From Caprimulgus europaeus (Eukaryota; Chordata; Aves; Caprimulgiformes; Caprimulgidae): a DNA stretch of 64,000 nucleotides. Below the pieces are notes generated by a model. That model worked only from the letters and a program-made list of their open reading frames with translations, made no database searches and was not told the origin of the DNA. The stretch is taken from contig OU015528.1 in NCBI GenBank assembly GCA_907165065.1, positions 69,421,474 through 69,485,473 on the forward strand. Reading direction: 5' to 3'. The position numbers were made by a program, and so were the translations under genes. Shown one piece after another: positions 37,624 through 51,588 of the stretch. The stretch's first letter is position 1. Each line of letters starts with the position of its first letter.

Positions 37624-40600
37624 GCAGCTCTGGACTCAGTAAGATACCTTGGACATCCACATAGGACTGGAAGATTTGAAACGTGACCTACAGAAGTTGT
37701 GCTTTTTTGGAACAGCAGTTGAAAGTCCAGTGAGATACACAAGGTCTGCATATACATTGGCATTTGAATTTAGATCAGAAGTGCATATTTGATGCAATCC
37801 CTCATTCCTATTTACCATGCATCATCTGCATGTGAAGCCATCCCAAAGCACAAAAACTGTACTCCTTCCTGATGAAAATAACACAGAAGATTTACTCTGG
37901 CCACCAAAGTGCATTCAATCTTCAGGACTAGAATAGAGTATAACCCGCAGAACGTACGCAGTGCAGGCACTGAGACTTTAGCACACATGCATTTCTCTTT
38001 ACAGATCTGCTCCTATATTACCTGCTAGTGCAAAGGCAGTCTACATTTTCCCAAATGATACTAAACACTTTTCTTTAAGCAGCTGAAATTTCCCGGCCTG
38101 ACACCATCAACAGAGATGAGGGAATGATTTGGTTCAGCCTGAAGTTGACATCTAGTGGCTGATCAGCCGAATCCCTCTGCAGGCTCCGCTTGGCTAATTA
38201 ACTGAATGTCATTAACTGACAGTAGTGGGATATTAGACTCCTAGACCCAAGTGTTTTAGCACTCCCACCCATTGTGTCAGCATCACAAAATCTTTTTGAG
38301 ACAAAAGTTTTGTTACCATCCCCAGCAAAGATAACCAGCAACTATAGTCTTCTGAGACACATGCTCTGTTGGCAACGGTTGAAATGGTGTGGGCGATCTT
38401 GGATATCTGGGAGGTAAGCAGAGCTCTTTGATGTTCTTGTCTAGACATCCAATATCTTTCAAAAGCTCTACACTAAATATCGAAAGAAAACCTAAACAAA
38501 ACATCAAGTACTACTAAAATGTTTAATTCAAAGAGAACAAATTGCAGCTAACATACAAACAGGAGGCATAAGGGCAGGTTAGTGCCTATGAAACCCAAAT
38601 TTCTGTTATTTGTAGCCAGATGTTAGTTTCTGTTGTGATTTTTCATTTTAGCTTAAAAGAAAGAATTTCATTCTTAACACTAATCAAAAGCTGCTCAAAT
38701 TTTGCACAAAACGTAAATAAACAACACTTATTCAACAAGTGACACTGAGTCTTGTAAGATAAACAAATAAAAATTAGCATTTTTGGTCAAAATTACAGAT
38801 TTATTTTGTTCTTAAAGCTGGGTTGCAGAAACACTTTGGATAATAATTCCCCAAGATTATTTTCTCAGTCTGTGCTTTCTATTTCCTAAATGGGAATTTT
38901 TCTGCTGCTTCTTTCAAAAAATATTCTATACTCCAAAGGATTTTGCTGTCAGAAATTAACCCTGAGAGCTAAATTAAATCCTTCTTTTTTAAAAATTTAA
39001 TCTGGGTATTCTACTAATACTGCTCACAACATCCTAAATAACCTCTCTTCCTTGCTGACATTTACACATTTCAAATATTTGAGAGCGTGTTTTGCAATCA
39101 CTTTGTCATTGTTGTTATATAGATCATTTAATCTTTTCATTATGCTGGTCTCTCTGGACTTGATTAAAAATTAAATGGAATAAATACATAAATACTCTGA
39201 CTAATCAGGTAAAATTCCCAGCCTACTTTATCCACACAGCTTATAGCTTACTCTTTTCTTGGGATTTGTTTTCCAAATAATATTATAAACCTTAACTTGA
39301 ATGAAAAGTTTAAACAGCATTCAACAGAAAATCATCTAACTCACCTTGGCACTACTAGGATTTTTGTCACAAGTATTTTCAATTGTCTTGAGTGCTGGTC
39401 ATTTTTAACTTAAAGTAACTGGATTCAAAGCTAGGATAAATCTTCAGAAATTATATCATTACTTTAGTTAATGCTGAGATAAATGGTAACAAAACTGCTT
39501 AACACCAGAGATATGACTCCCACTACAGAATTCTGAGTTTTGACAGGATCCTGTAATAATAAAAAGCTCTGAGGATATGAAATTATATGTGAAAATTTAT
39601 GAGCCCCATTAAGTGCTTGCTGTAGAGAGTGAAGACTCTCTACTAAGCACATGGGGAAATATTTTTTTTTTCCCTACTATACTAATAGCCCATGCTCATG
39701 TGAAGTAAAATAAATTAAAGAATACAATTATAAAGATGTGTCTTTCTTTTCATGTTCCAGTTTCTCATATTTACTCATTCTTGCCAGTTGAGCACTTTGT
39801 GTGGGTAACTAGTTTGTGGATGAGTTCATTTCAAGGATTATTAAAATTCTGAGCTATGCTTAGTGATTTGATTTGAACAGAGAGGTCACGTGTTCTGGGT
39901 TATAACAGGAATAATAATATGCAAAATCCTAAATGGAGGACAATCACAAAAACAGCATGTTTATGCAAATACTGCAACAAATATTCACATTGATTGTTGA
40001 TGTATCTGCTGAAATGCAAATATCCAGAACACAAAATAAACTGTAAGAAAATCAGTAAAATGAGAGTACAAACCAGTAGTTTACTAGAGTGAAGGGATAT
40101 TTCAATTCCCAAAGTAATAATCACTGAAATAGATGTCATATTATTTACTGTATTTTCATTTTTTAACACCATTTACTTCAAAACCACAGACTAAGTAGCA
40201 TGTATTTAATTTTTTTTTTATAACTACCAGTGAAAATATAATTCTAACTTGTAATGGAACACAAATCAGCACCTTCTGATCTAGGCTTTTCCAGGTTCAT
40301 TAACTGGCCTGGATGAGTACATCATAACTTCACATTTGGCTAGCATGGTGATTTTGTAAGTGACTTTAAGATGGGAAAATAAAAGCTATAATATCCAAAC
40401 CCCAAATATCTAAATCTATCTCATCAGTAATTTTCATGTTTAACTGCTTTCTTAGCCTTATGATAGCCATTTCCTATTGGCAATAGATGCTCCTAGTCAT
40501 ATATTTTTCACATTATTTCATGCAGAGTGCATTCAGGTTTATTTCTCCAAACTGTAAGTTATATTATATGCTACGAATGTTACATTTATAGTGTCATTAT

Positions 40601-43600
40601 ACGTTCACCACATATATAGTCCATGACCTGATTTCTAAACACTCAATACATTTCGTGTTAGAATGTGCATCTTAAGTGTAGGGCACTGTGAAAACTTAAG
40701 TACTGATTTTGGAATTAGTATTTTAAACACATACAGAATAAATTTGAATGATCTCATGATTCTTTCAACATTTTTCATAGAATGTATCAACTAAACAATG
40801 TGTGACAACTTCACCCCAGTAATAAGATGACTAAAGAAAGACACTTTCCATCAATGACTGTAGCTGCTCCAGGATGAGACACACTTGGGAAACCTTATGA
40901 TACTGGCAATGTGATTGCACCTTATGACTCAAAGGTTAAAATATGGGTACGTGTGGCAGATGAAAATGACCAACACCAAGATGTGTTCAGGCATCAGGCA
41001 TCAGCACTTTATATACTGAAGCTTTGCACTGCTTATATATCCTTTTTTCCTCCTCCATGCCTCATGCACTCTTTCGCTTTTGATTTGTTATCCCTTATCA
41101 CACACGCGCTTAAACAATTGACATGATTGGATAATTCCACTTGTCCATGAGCCATTCTTTTACTTCTGACTGGTTACTAATTACATCCCTTATCTTGTCT
41201 CATACACATTCTTGCTTTCTTTTTCCACTTTGTTTTATTTTTCACTCAAGGTCAGGAATTAATTGCTCAAGGCTGAAGCCGCCTACAGCTTCAGCTCTTA
41301 AAGCACCAACAGGTATAAATCTCTTGAATGAGACTCTGTGAATCTCCTGAGAACCAAATCACACTTGCCCACTCAGTTGACCAGCTCTGTTCATTAACAC
41401 AAATTAATTTTCTTTGCAGACTTATAAAATGCATTGTTTTATAAATAGGCTTTTGGTTCTTTAACTATGGTATATATAATTAGTTATTAGCCAGAATTTT
41501 AACCAGTTTATTGGATTAAGAAACAGCAACTATGACATTATGAAAGGCAATACACTTTAGATCTTGTACTGTAGTTGATAAAATATTCAAGAACAATTCT
41601 TCTTAATTATCCAAAACACAGCAGATGCTCCTATACCCTCAGCAAAACAGGCCGAGGAACATCACCTGGATTTCTCATTTTTTTCCTTAATTGTGAAATG
41701 ACTGAGGACTAATCAGAATTTTTATCACAGCAACTTGATTGGGAGTATGAAAAAATATCCCTCACAGCCCCCTCAGCTAACACAACTGCATTGGCAAAAG
41801 CCCCAGACTGGACATATTTATACTAGAAAAGAACTCCTTTTCTTGGGATAGTTTGTCTTATTCAAGGAACCAGTGGGAGTTCTGTCCTTATAAAACTTCT
41901 CTTGCTCACATAAGCTGCATCTTCCCAATAATGTTTTGCTCATTTGAATATATCAGCAAATATGTTTTGGTGTAAGAAGTCTTTCATTCAATAAATAATA
42001 CAATTCAAGTGTTAATGTTTTTACTGTATAAATTAATTAAAATTAATTTATATTATAATTATGATTAATGATAGCAAAATATTACCTCATATTCAACCAA
42101 AGTTTTAATTAAATTCCTGACAATTTCAAAAGTATTGCACGTATCTCAGAATTAAGGGTTTATGTCCTTCAGATACACTATTTTTTATCTTGTCTTTCTT
42201 ATACGAAGGTTTTTCTAATATTGAAAATCCTCTCTAGGCCTTTGGGAACATTCCAGGTTATGTTTATACATCCTGCCTTCTGTATCTTTCCTTTCCTTAC
42301 TCCCTTGTTTGCCTTTCATTCTGCTGTTGTCAATTTAACTATTTAAAAAATTATGCTGTTTGGAGGAAATAAAGAAGCATGTTTTCCTACTAGGGCAAGT
42401 TTGATTTGCCTGGAACCTAAATGAATTGCCTTGGACAGCAGGAGACAAAGTGCTCAGGTATAGTTCCCTTTTCACACATGTATTTGAAATGTCATTTTAT
42501 TGCTGTGCTTCAGAAGCAATATTATCTCAGCCTCATTGATGTCTATTTTACTGAACCTACTGCTATCTTAGTTCATGGCAATTCCAATCCTTGTGCTCCA
42601 ATTACAGGTGAAAGATACTCATTTTCAGTTAGTTACTCATGGTTCATGTAGGACCATTCAGGAATATATCTGCTGTGTAAAAATATAACTTAAACACTTA
42701 TCTCCAAAAAAGCTCATAAGTTATCATTGCCAAGTATATCACACAAGTTCCAGAACAGATAGAAAACTGCAGTTTAGAAAGTACAAATAATAACAAAAAC
42801 AAGAGAAAATATACATCTTATTAAAAAGTATAAAATAATCAACTGGACTGGTAAAAACTGGAATATTTGGTGAACATGATGATGAGATATTGAATGTATT
42901 TATTAAGAAATGGTTTCCATGAAAGTAAAAACATTAACTTTTGAAAAATAAGTTCTTTGGGGATTTAAGATATTTAGTCCTTACTGCTCTTCATAAGGCA
43001 TCACTGAAACCCTTTAATTGGAATAAGGCTGGGGAAGCTTAAAATTTGCAAAGGGGTACTTTGTACCAGCAAGCATCACCCCTGAGGAACTAATAAAATA
43101 AATGGGTAAGAAAGCTCCTCCACAAATTACTTGTATTTGCTGCAATGAAAACAAGAATGTGTCAAAGAAGGAGCCACAAGGCAGTGAAGGTGAGCAGGAA
43201 AAAAAGAGTGCCAGCAAAAGACAAAATGAACTAATTCTAGCCAAGAGAGAGAAAGGACATATGCTGCACTTGATTTGACTTGCAAATACAATATATGAGG
43301 GGAAAACTGCTGGCATAAAGAAAAGTTATTAATAAGTAATGATAGCTGGTATCCAAGCCCCACTGGAGATACAAGGAGGACCTGGTACAGAGTGTGATGT
43401 TTGCAGCCTGCCTCTGTGGGCAGAGATTGCCTTTCCCAGCCTTTTTGGAGGGAAGGACAGGCAATCTTGCTGCAAGGCTCCTTTCTTCTGAGCAGCAGAC
43501 CTGGGTGAAGAGGCTGGGGGACACAAGCACCATTAACCCCATCTTCCTCTGTGTGACAGGATATAAGGATTTTCTAAATCAATTCTAATACGAAATACAG

Positions 43601-44309
43601 CACATACAGGATAGCTTTCTGTGTGTTCTTGCTGCTGTAATAAGAATAGTCCAGATTCACCTTCTTCTACCTTACAGTATCTACTTAATTTCCAGTCATC
43701 CTACATAAATTTATGGTACCTCAAAGTTTTGGTTTCTTCCAGACTAAACAACCTGTATTTTCCCATCACTCCCAAAGGATATTTAATTTTAATACCATCT
43801 TACTCCCTCTAATTTAATCTACAAAACCTCATTTTTTCCAGTTCTTCCATTTACTTTTTCAGCTTAGTTCCTCTTTTTGCTTCCTGTGATGCTTTGTAAG
43901 GAAGTCCCAGGTTACATACGGCAAACCTTTCCACATGCTAAAGGGAGAGTGTTAAAACAGTGAAGCTGGTGGAAAAAAGACAGTGAGCACTGACTGGAAG
44001 AGCTGCAGTGAACTGACATGTTGATAATTTACACCTCGGGTCCAGAATTCGAAGCATCTCAGTGCCAAAAATAAGTAAAAAAAATAAAAAAGCAGGAAAG
44101 AATAATATCAGAAAACATGCACTGATTCTAGGAACACTTAGGGAGTATTTAGGAATAGTTTAGAAAGAGTCAGACTGGACAAATTACAAGTCAGAATGCA
44201 GAGTGGGAGAAATCAGGGAGGAATATGATAATTACCTTGTTTAGGAGGGTCAAACCCAGATTAAGAAAAAGGCTTTAAGATGCTCTCAGTGGGTACAAAC
44301 AGGAACAGT
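37624..44309. other. Unique AT-rich intron, no gene seen
   Basis: About 6.7 kb. Frames such as 39900-40172 and 43014-43542 on the minus strand are uninterpreted. The stretch 40900-41350 has a TATA-like tttatatact and pyrimidine-rich sequence, but no LTR ends could be found. Confidence 0.5.
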
Positions 44310-44545
44310 GGATTGATGCCGTGCAAAAGGAAATCTCCAGCCAAGCATCAGGAAGCATTTTCTCACTGTTAGGATGTTAGATTATAGAGCTGTCTCCCAA
44401 GGGAGGTGGTGCAAGGAGCTTCGCTGTACGAGTCATTTAAAATTAGAGTGAAACAAAGCACCTGCATATACCGCAGGCAACATAACTTGGTTGGCAGGCA
44501 GACAACCTCAATGACCTGACAAGTCTTAACTAGCTCTCCTTTCTA
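44310..44545 (+). mobile_element. Ancient CR1-type LINE 3' fragment
   Basis: Decayed sense copy: catcaggaagcattttctca then ctgttaggatgttag, agctgtctcccaagggaggt, ggtgcaaggagcttcgctgt and agtcatttaaaattagagtg. These follow the order of the LDIRKxFxTVRV...[22 protein letters not shown] region, followed by a relic of the 3' end (cctcaatgacctgacaagtc). Confidence 0.7.
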
Positions 44546-46199
44546 TCATTCAATTTAATTTTACTCTGTGCATATTAAGGAAAATGAGAAAAAATAGCAT
44601 TCTGTGAAGCACTCATATTTATTTCCTCAAGTGACTGATTACAAATGAAAAATATGTAAATTATCATAAATATTCAGGCATCTGATAAGTAAAACTAATG
44701 ATTAACTGAACTATTCTCTGTTTTGTGTTATTATTTAGGAAGTTGTTTTAAAGCATTCCCCCTCTCCCCCTGCTGATATGACGAATTTTCCTTGCCAGAA
44801 GGTGAGCCAGCCAGGGGTAATCAAATACATAAGCAAGATTTAGTTATACCTGGAATGATTATGGTTAGAGCATTTATTTTTGGACTCCCGCTGCTTGAAA
44901 TATCTAACTTTGGAGACACTCCTTGAGCAATGCCAAAGCAAAAATGGTAGCAGCAGAAAGGAAGATAGTGCAGGTAGAAACCATTCATATCTGAGGAGCA
45001 AGACATCCTAAATTTGATCCCCTGAGTTTTTCAGAGGACTGAACGCATTTGCTTCTCCTTCAATTCCAGCTATCATAGGCTCAACATAAAAATGAGTTTA
45101 CAGGAAAAGAACACAGGAACAAGTGATAATTGATTCTTAATCCACTTCTGCTATTGAAATTCACTCTCCTCTTTATTATTTTTTACAGTTATTTTCCATG
45201 ATTGAAAAGGAATTAACATATCTGTAATTATACGTTGCAGAATGTGGGGGCAAAAAACTAGAATGACAAAGAAGAGGTCAGTGTTCTTAAAACACTGGAG
45301 GTGACCTCCATTGCAGAAAACCAGTACAAGACCTCTTGAACTAGTAGCAAGAATATTTAATGCATTATTCAAATTACATGTTTGAAGAATAGCAAATAAA
45401 ATATAAATATTTAGGAAAGAGGGAAAAATATCTGAGAACACACAGGCCCATTCTGACCTCAAAAGGATACAGGGCTTTAAAACACACTTTCACAAGAGAC
45501 ACAGTAACCTGATTTCTGTTCACTTTGAGAGTTTTACTTGAACCCCCATATAGGAAGATACTAAAATAACATGGTTCTTTCAGCTTAGCAGAACAAGGAT
45601 GAGGCAGAAGACAAAGATGCTACATTTGTAAGGGGTGATTTGTAAAAGTGAAATGAAAAATGAATTGGTACTTACACATCATTTTTAATGCCATTTCAGA
45701 CATTGTAGGTTATCCTGTGTAGCCTCCAGAAACTGTTTCAAGAAAAGTGTAAATCTTACAGGGCATGTATAATATCTTTTGGTCCCACATGGGAACTATG
45801 TTGGATATCAGTCATACCCAAGGGTTCCTCAAAAATGCAAAGGACAGCTAAGTTTAGGTCCTTGATTTGCTACCAAAGCAAAAAGCCATGAAAAGGAAAT
45901 CCAGTACTGACATAAAAGTGAATGGCATAGGCCTATAAGGAACAAAGGTCAGAAATTAGAGATAATTTTCTGTGTAGAAGAGGAGGGATGTTCTAGAGCA
46001 GTGTTTTCAAATGAAATAAGGGCAAGATATTCTATGACTGTGAGATAGATCTTGATAAGTTTACAACAGCAGAAGGCTGGACTCCAGGCAAGCACCTAAT
46101 GATGCAGAATGAGGGAGCAGGCTCTTGTGGCCAAAGCATGCAACCAGAAGCATACAATGTATGCCAACAGATGGCCAAACGGAGAGCTTTAAACTAAGA
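44546..46199. other. Unique intron, no gene seen
   Basis: No repeat family recognised. The part after about 45960 may be the far 5' region of the CR1 that follows, but it is too diverged for me to align. Confidence 0.5.
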
Positions 46200-47172
46200 A
46201 TTATAGGAGATGTAAAGGTCCCTCAACAACTTGTGGATGGGATAGACAAGCTAAAAGTCAAGGGAGATGGGAACAGAAGGGACACAGTAATCAACAAAAC
46301 AATGCTGAAGTGGAATCACTTTAAGCATAGGTGTATAGAGAAGGAAGTGCCTATGGAACAATCTTGTGGGGAAAGCACTTGGGACTGTTCTGGTGAATAA
46401 GCATGCCTGGGTGCCTCTTTGAAATACTTTGATGCTAATGGATGCAGCATGGGGAAATGACAGGAGGAATTAGAAGCCTATTTGCAGTTACAATCACTGA
46501 GCTAATGGAGACATGATGGGATAACTGACACAACTAGATTTCTGCAGCAGTTGGTTACAGGCTCTTTGGGAAAGACAGGCTGAGAAGGCAAGAGGAGCGT
46601 GTTAACCTTTTTATGAGACTGCAGGTGGAATGCCTGGAGCTCTGCCTGGGGACAATGTACTGGTGCACTGGGTTATTCTTCGCCAAGTTCAAGACTATGC
46701 ATTTCCTCTAACTTCATGAGCTTGCTCTCAGCCTAATTTTCGAGCTGTTCAGGTCTATCTGAATGGCAGCACAACCACCTGCTGTATCAGCCACTCCCAG
46801 TTTTGGATCAACTGCAAACTTGCTGAGAGTGCACTGTCCCATTGTCTAGATCCTTAATAAAGATGTCTGAGGAACATCATTTGCCTCAGTATCAACCCCT
46901 TGGACACACCACCAGTGGCTCACCTCCAACTCAACTTTGTACACTGATCACACCCCTCTGGACCTGGCTGTTCTGCCAGTTTTCAATCCACTTCAGTGTT
47001 CACTTATCTAATCCATATTCTGCCAGCTTGTCTATGAGGTTGTTGTCAGAAATAGTGTCAAAAATCTTATTAAAGCCAAGGCAGAAAACATCCACTGCCC
47101 TCTCATTATTTACAAAGCTAGTCACTAGGTGATCTGAAGAGGCCCCTTCCAACCTAAATGATTCTGTGAGTC
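46200..47172 (+). mobile_element. CR1 LINE with an internally inverted segment
   Basis: Three abutting CR1 parts. (1) 46200-46655 is sense and covers the start of the endonuclease region: tgcagcatggggaaa, aggaggaattagaagcc, gagacatgatgggataac and ctggagctctgcctgggg. (2) 46656-47112 is antisense: the minus strand reads RAVDVFCLGFNKIFDTIS then DKLAEYGLD near 47100-47020, and further on the FADDTKL equivalent (FAVDPKLG) and a NNPVHQY thumb block ending at about 46660. (3) 47118-47172 is sense again, a CR1 3' terminus (ggtgatctgaagaggcccct, tccaacctaaatgattctgt). Moderately diverged and non-functional. Confidence 0.8.
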
Positions 47173-50100
47173 TGTAATCTTGAGGATGACAGTTTCTTAG
47201 TCTGTGCCAGACAAGAAGAGTAGACAGACTGCAGCAATCTGTCTGTCAGATAACAGATAGCTACTGTAATGTCAAAGAGATTGGCACTGAGTAATATCAG
47301 GTTTACTGATATGAGTAAACCTGGAACCTGACCCCTACCTGTCAGACATCTTCTGCAATCCTAGGGAATTTTAGAGCTGACTGCCTCTAAATACATGCTC
47401 ATCAGAGCTACCAATGAAAATGGTAGCTTGTGTCTGTATCTGTACCCAGCAGACTAAAACACTGATGCATTTCATTGTTCTCTGTTTGATGAGGCATCAC
47501 CCGTGGAGTACCGTTCCTGTTCTGCTAAGGACGTCTTCTGGGATCTTAAACAGGTCTTTAGCTGTATAACAGTGTTCACCACACCTCAAGAGTTTATTTG
47601 ACTCCTTCAGCACGTGCCCTGTAATTTAGTGAACCCAAAGATAAGAACTAAAATTCTCAATACAGAGAACAGAGAGAACTAAAAGACTAGAGGCTGATTA
47701 AGGGCATTAAATTAAATACTTAACGTTACATAGTGTGAATAACCTCCCAGTCATATGCTGTTTTTCCTAGTGAATTCCAACTCATTCACACAAGGGAAAT
47801 GTACAGAATGAAAAAGTGCAGTGAGAAAGATGGGTATTCAATATTTATTTTTATCTGAATGCTGTATGCCTTCATAACACATATCATGCAAATTTTTGCA
47901 GTTGACGTAGTAGAGGTGCTATGGAGAAATTTTTTATTCCCTAATCAAAAAACACAAATAAATAATTCAAAGTAGCTGGTTTGTTTTAGCTTCTTTTGCA
48001 TGGATGACTTATGTGGAATGGCACTTCTGAAAGTAAATGCTATCTCACAAACCAATGTATTACTAAGCACCCTCAGAGTGGGGAGTGTAAAGAACTAGAT
48101 AAAGCAGGAAAGGAAATTAATTATTCTGTAAGTTGCAGTTCAGCTGCATGAAGACCACTATAAAAATATATCACTACACTTTACCGAACACTTTTTCACA
48201 ACTACAAATTTTGCTGACAAACTGAAAAGTTAAGACAGCGATGAAAACAGTGGAAACTGCAACCTGCAATTAAAGCAACAAAACAAGCCTCCAGTTCTTA
48301 TATACATTAACAGTATTCTGTGAGAACAATGCATTTCTAAAAGGAAGAACCTGTCTTGAAAAATTTACTGTCCATGTAAGGCAGGTTTCTTCCTGAATCT
48401 TGTTTATCTAATCAGATTGCCACACTTCAACAGAAGGGTCTCTTGAGTTTGTACTAGCTGTCACCATTGGAAGACACTAAATAAAAATGGGGCTCTGTAC
48501 AAGCCATCTGCCATTAAGGTAAACACTCTAAACACACCTTCTATATACATAAGAGGAGGCGCTGATAAAACATTCAAAAACCAGAATTATTTTCCTAAGA
48601 CACCATCCTTTAATCTTATGCCTGGAGTGACTTTCTCCCCACCCCCGTGACTTTCACTGACAAAATCACTCGTACCAAAAGTCAAAACCAGTTTGGGATG
48701 CAGTAAATTACTCATAACTCATAAAACCAAAAAAGCATACAGAATTTAGGTAGAAACTGCTTAAAGCCCAGAAGGTCACAGATGCAGGCTCTGCTCCAGC
48801 TGATTTAACCTAAGCCACATTGTAGAAAATAACACCAACTTTACACCTCACAGCCCTCTAATCTGTTCATTGTTTCTTTGAGCTTGCACTAAAGAATGAG
48901 GTAAGAGGGTTACTAAGCCATAGTCAGCTTAACCTCCTCCTGACACAAAGCACCTCCTGTTGACTGTGTTCCTGTTAGAGTTTTCTACCTTACCTTTAAG
49001 TATAATCCCAGTAAAGAAAAGGCAACAGCCCCATCCCCCCTGTGGATGCCAAAACAGTATCTTTGATTTACCCTAATCAACCAAGTGTACTCATCTCTAA
49101 GTTCTTCCATTAGCTAGAAGAACCTGCCCTGACACTGCCAGTAACCCCTCAATGTGGGGGTTGCAATTAGGTAGCAAAGGCTGGGGACTGATACTGCAAA
49201 AGCACTGCCAGGTAAGGTGCTGGTTCTATTATAAGGTTATGAAGGAATTTGTTAAATAATATTATAGGAGGAATTCCTTCATTTCCATCACTTTGATTTG
49301 CTTCCTTTCTCTTTACAGCTACATTTCACCACCGAGCATATAATCATGCACATATTCATATCATCTGCCCCTTTCATATTTTTTATAGCTGAATCAGTCA
49401 AAGTTTTAATTTGAATTTTAATCAGTCAAGAGATTTTTTTTCTGTCTCAGACAGAGAAGCAGAGGTTTTCAAAGACAATAACAATTTCAGTAGCCTACAG
49501 GAGATTTTACCCCTATTTCTTGTAGCTGAAAAGTTTTTAGGCTTAGCAGAATAGCATCCAAACACAGCTGGGAAAATATGACAATGAAATGTGTGCTAGG
49601 GATTACCAACACAACTACTTGCAACCAAGATCTCCTCAAGGAGGTTAGACAGAATTTTTCTCAACAGACTCTCAGTTATGAAGTGACAACAGCCAGCGGC
49701 TTCTGGTTAGGTCTAACTCATAAAGCAAACTCCTGTCTGACATATCCCAAGAGTCAGTGTGGTGAGGATACTGCTTCCCTTGGCACACTCTTTGTTCATC
49801 TGCAGCAAGTGAAGAGCTCCTTGAAACAGTACTGGTGTAGGATCTGCTCCACAACCTGTACCCTCTGCCATGGGATCTCTGACAGGCCTTGCACATACTG
49901 AGCAAGGGAGGAGAAAATACTTGCACCTTCCCCCTTGCCTTTCCATAAAAATATTTCAAAACCTTATAATAGAAAACTGTTAATGGGATATTTTGTGACA
50001 GTAAGCAGCCTGTGCAGCCTTCTGTAATATAAAAAAGGTAACTAGCTTGCTTTAGAAATAACCATTTTGGGGTTATTATGAACCAGCCTGAGTATAATTC

Positions 50101-50691
50101 TCTTTAACAGAATGTGTTAAAAATGCTGACAATAACATTGTTCCATACAAGAAGCTGTACTTCAAGGTTTTTTTAGGTGGGAATTAACTCTCCTAGTGAA
50201 GCTTTAAGCTGTGAAATCATTCAGAATATCCATTTGTATATGGTTAAGCTAATATAACATATTTCTTCTTAAACTGAGCAAGAAGGCAGCTGTGAGCTAC
50301 ACCGTTCCCAAGTCTTCCCAGCGATGGGACCTTCCACCTCCTTAGAGTGAGAGGACTCTGCACTCCCAGTCATAAGAGCCATTCAATCATCACTGCATTT
50401 GCTTACCTTTTAAACACTCTCCTCTGCCACTCTTGGCTAATTTACAAGCACCTTTTTACTCATCACAGCACCCACCTCTTCTCCCTTCCCCCCTTCCTCA
50501 CTTATCTTCTATGCTGCCTCCATCTTCCCACCTGCATAACTCCTCACTCAACTCAGTATTTGCTTTCACCTTTTGTGTTCTTGCTAGCACCAGCTCTTAC
50601 AAAATCTCCTTGTATCTCCTTATTGGTCCTGACGTGCCCTTGAGAAGAACTATCTATATTCACACTATGACGTCACTGATTGTATGATTTC
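47173..50691. other. Unique AT-rich intron, no gene seen
   Basis: No recognised element. A pyrimidine-rich stretch lies at 50400-50560. The overlapping frames at 49578-49959 on both strands show no known domain. Confidence 0.5.
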
Positions 50692-50925
50692 ACAGAATCA
50701 CAGAATGATTGAGGTTGGAAGGGACCTCCAGAGATCATCTCATCCAACCTGCAGCAGGTTACCCAGGATTGTGTCCAGGCTGCTTTTGGATATCTCCAAA
50801 GGTGGAGATTCCACAACTCTCTGCAACCTGTGCCAGTGCATGGTCACCTGTGCAGTAAAAAAAATTTTTCCTGATATTCAGATGGAACCTGCATTTCTGT
50901 TTGTGCCCGTTGCTCTTCAATGCCC
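50692..50925 (-). mobile_element. CR1 LINE 3' end, antisense
   Basis: Begins with tcacagaatcacagaatgat and gaggttggaagggacctcca, the inverse of the CR1 3' end. It continues through gatcatctcatccaacctgc, caggctgcttttggatatct and gattccacaactctctgcaa to about 50925. The ggatatctccaaaggtggag block marks a subfamily different from the 11.7-, 15.4- and 51.4-kb copies. Confidence 0.93.
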
Positions 50926-51107
50926 CTCTTTACATCTTACACACCTCTTTCATAGTACTCTGTAAGCATTCCTATGTACAGTCATGACAGCAATCAAATC
51001 ACTGGTCCATGGACGTCCATGACTTGACATTCAGCTACAGCTGTCTCTTTTTACTTCTTGTGCTTCCCTTACTGACTGCTTTCATCTACTGTCCTTCATC
51101 TCATGCT

Positions 51108-51232
51108 GCAAGTGTAAATTCCTGAGGGAACGGGCTCCCTCTTCTTTTCTGCTTCTGCAGCACCTAGCCAGTGGTTACTGGTCTATGCCTGGGGCTGCCT
51201 GACACCATGTAGACACAAATAGCAGTAAGAAA
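51108..51232 (+). repeat. Ancient amniote interspersed repeat (name not known to me)
   Basis: Reads aagtgtaaattcctgaggga, cgggctccctcttcttttct, gcttctgcagcacctagcca, tactggtctatgcctggggc and tgacaccatgtagacacaaa. This follows an old repeat found in turtles, crocodilians and birds (a start like taaactctttggggcagggact, a middle like tgtacagcacctagcac, an end like ggggctcctaggcgctac, then an A/T-rich tail). Recalled from memory. Confidence 0.6.
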
Positions 51233-51361
51233 TAAGGTCAATTCAGTTCTTTCCTTTAAAGTTCCTATAACGTCTATGCTTATCAGGGAGAACACTCATG
51301 CACAGAACACAAAATAAGAACTGCATCGCTCCCCTACAATCAATCTCTGTGTCTGCAAATG

Positions 51362-51588
51362 TGATATAAACTAGATATAGGGAAGAAATTTTTTACAATG
51401 AGGGTGACGAAACACTGGAACGGTTTGCCCAGAGAGGTGGTAGAAGCCCCATCCCTGGAAGCATTCAAGGTCAGGCTGGATGGGGCTCTGAGCAACCTTA
51501 TCTAGCTGAAGGTGTCCCTGCTCACTGCAGGGGGTTTGGACAAAATGACCTTTAAAGGTCTCTTCCAACCCAAACTATTCTATGATTC
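51362..51588 (+). mobile_element. CR1 LINE 3' end
   Basis: Short sense copy: actagatatagggaagaaat, ttttacaatgagggtgacga, aacactggaacggtttgccc, agagaggtggtagaagcccc, then the 3' end ctcttccaacccaaactatt and ctatgattctatt. It matches the 16.2-16.4 kb copy closely, so both belong to one subfamily. Confidence 0.95.

Noticed and set aside
40885-41360. Possible old LTR (TATA-like tttatatact, pyrimidine-rich sequence)
   Set aside because: No TG...CA ends, no target duplication and no convincing poly(A) context.
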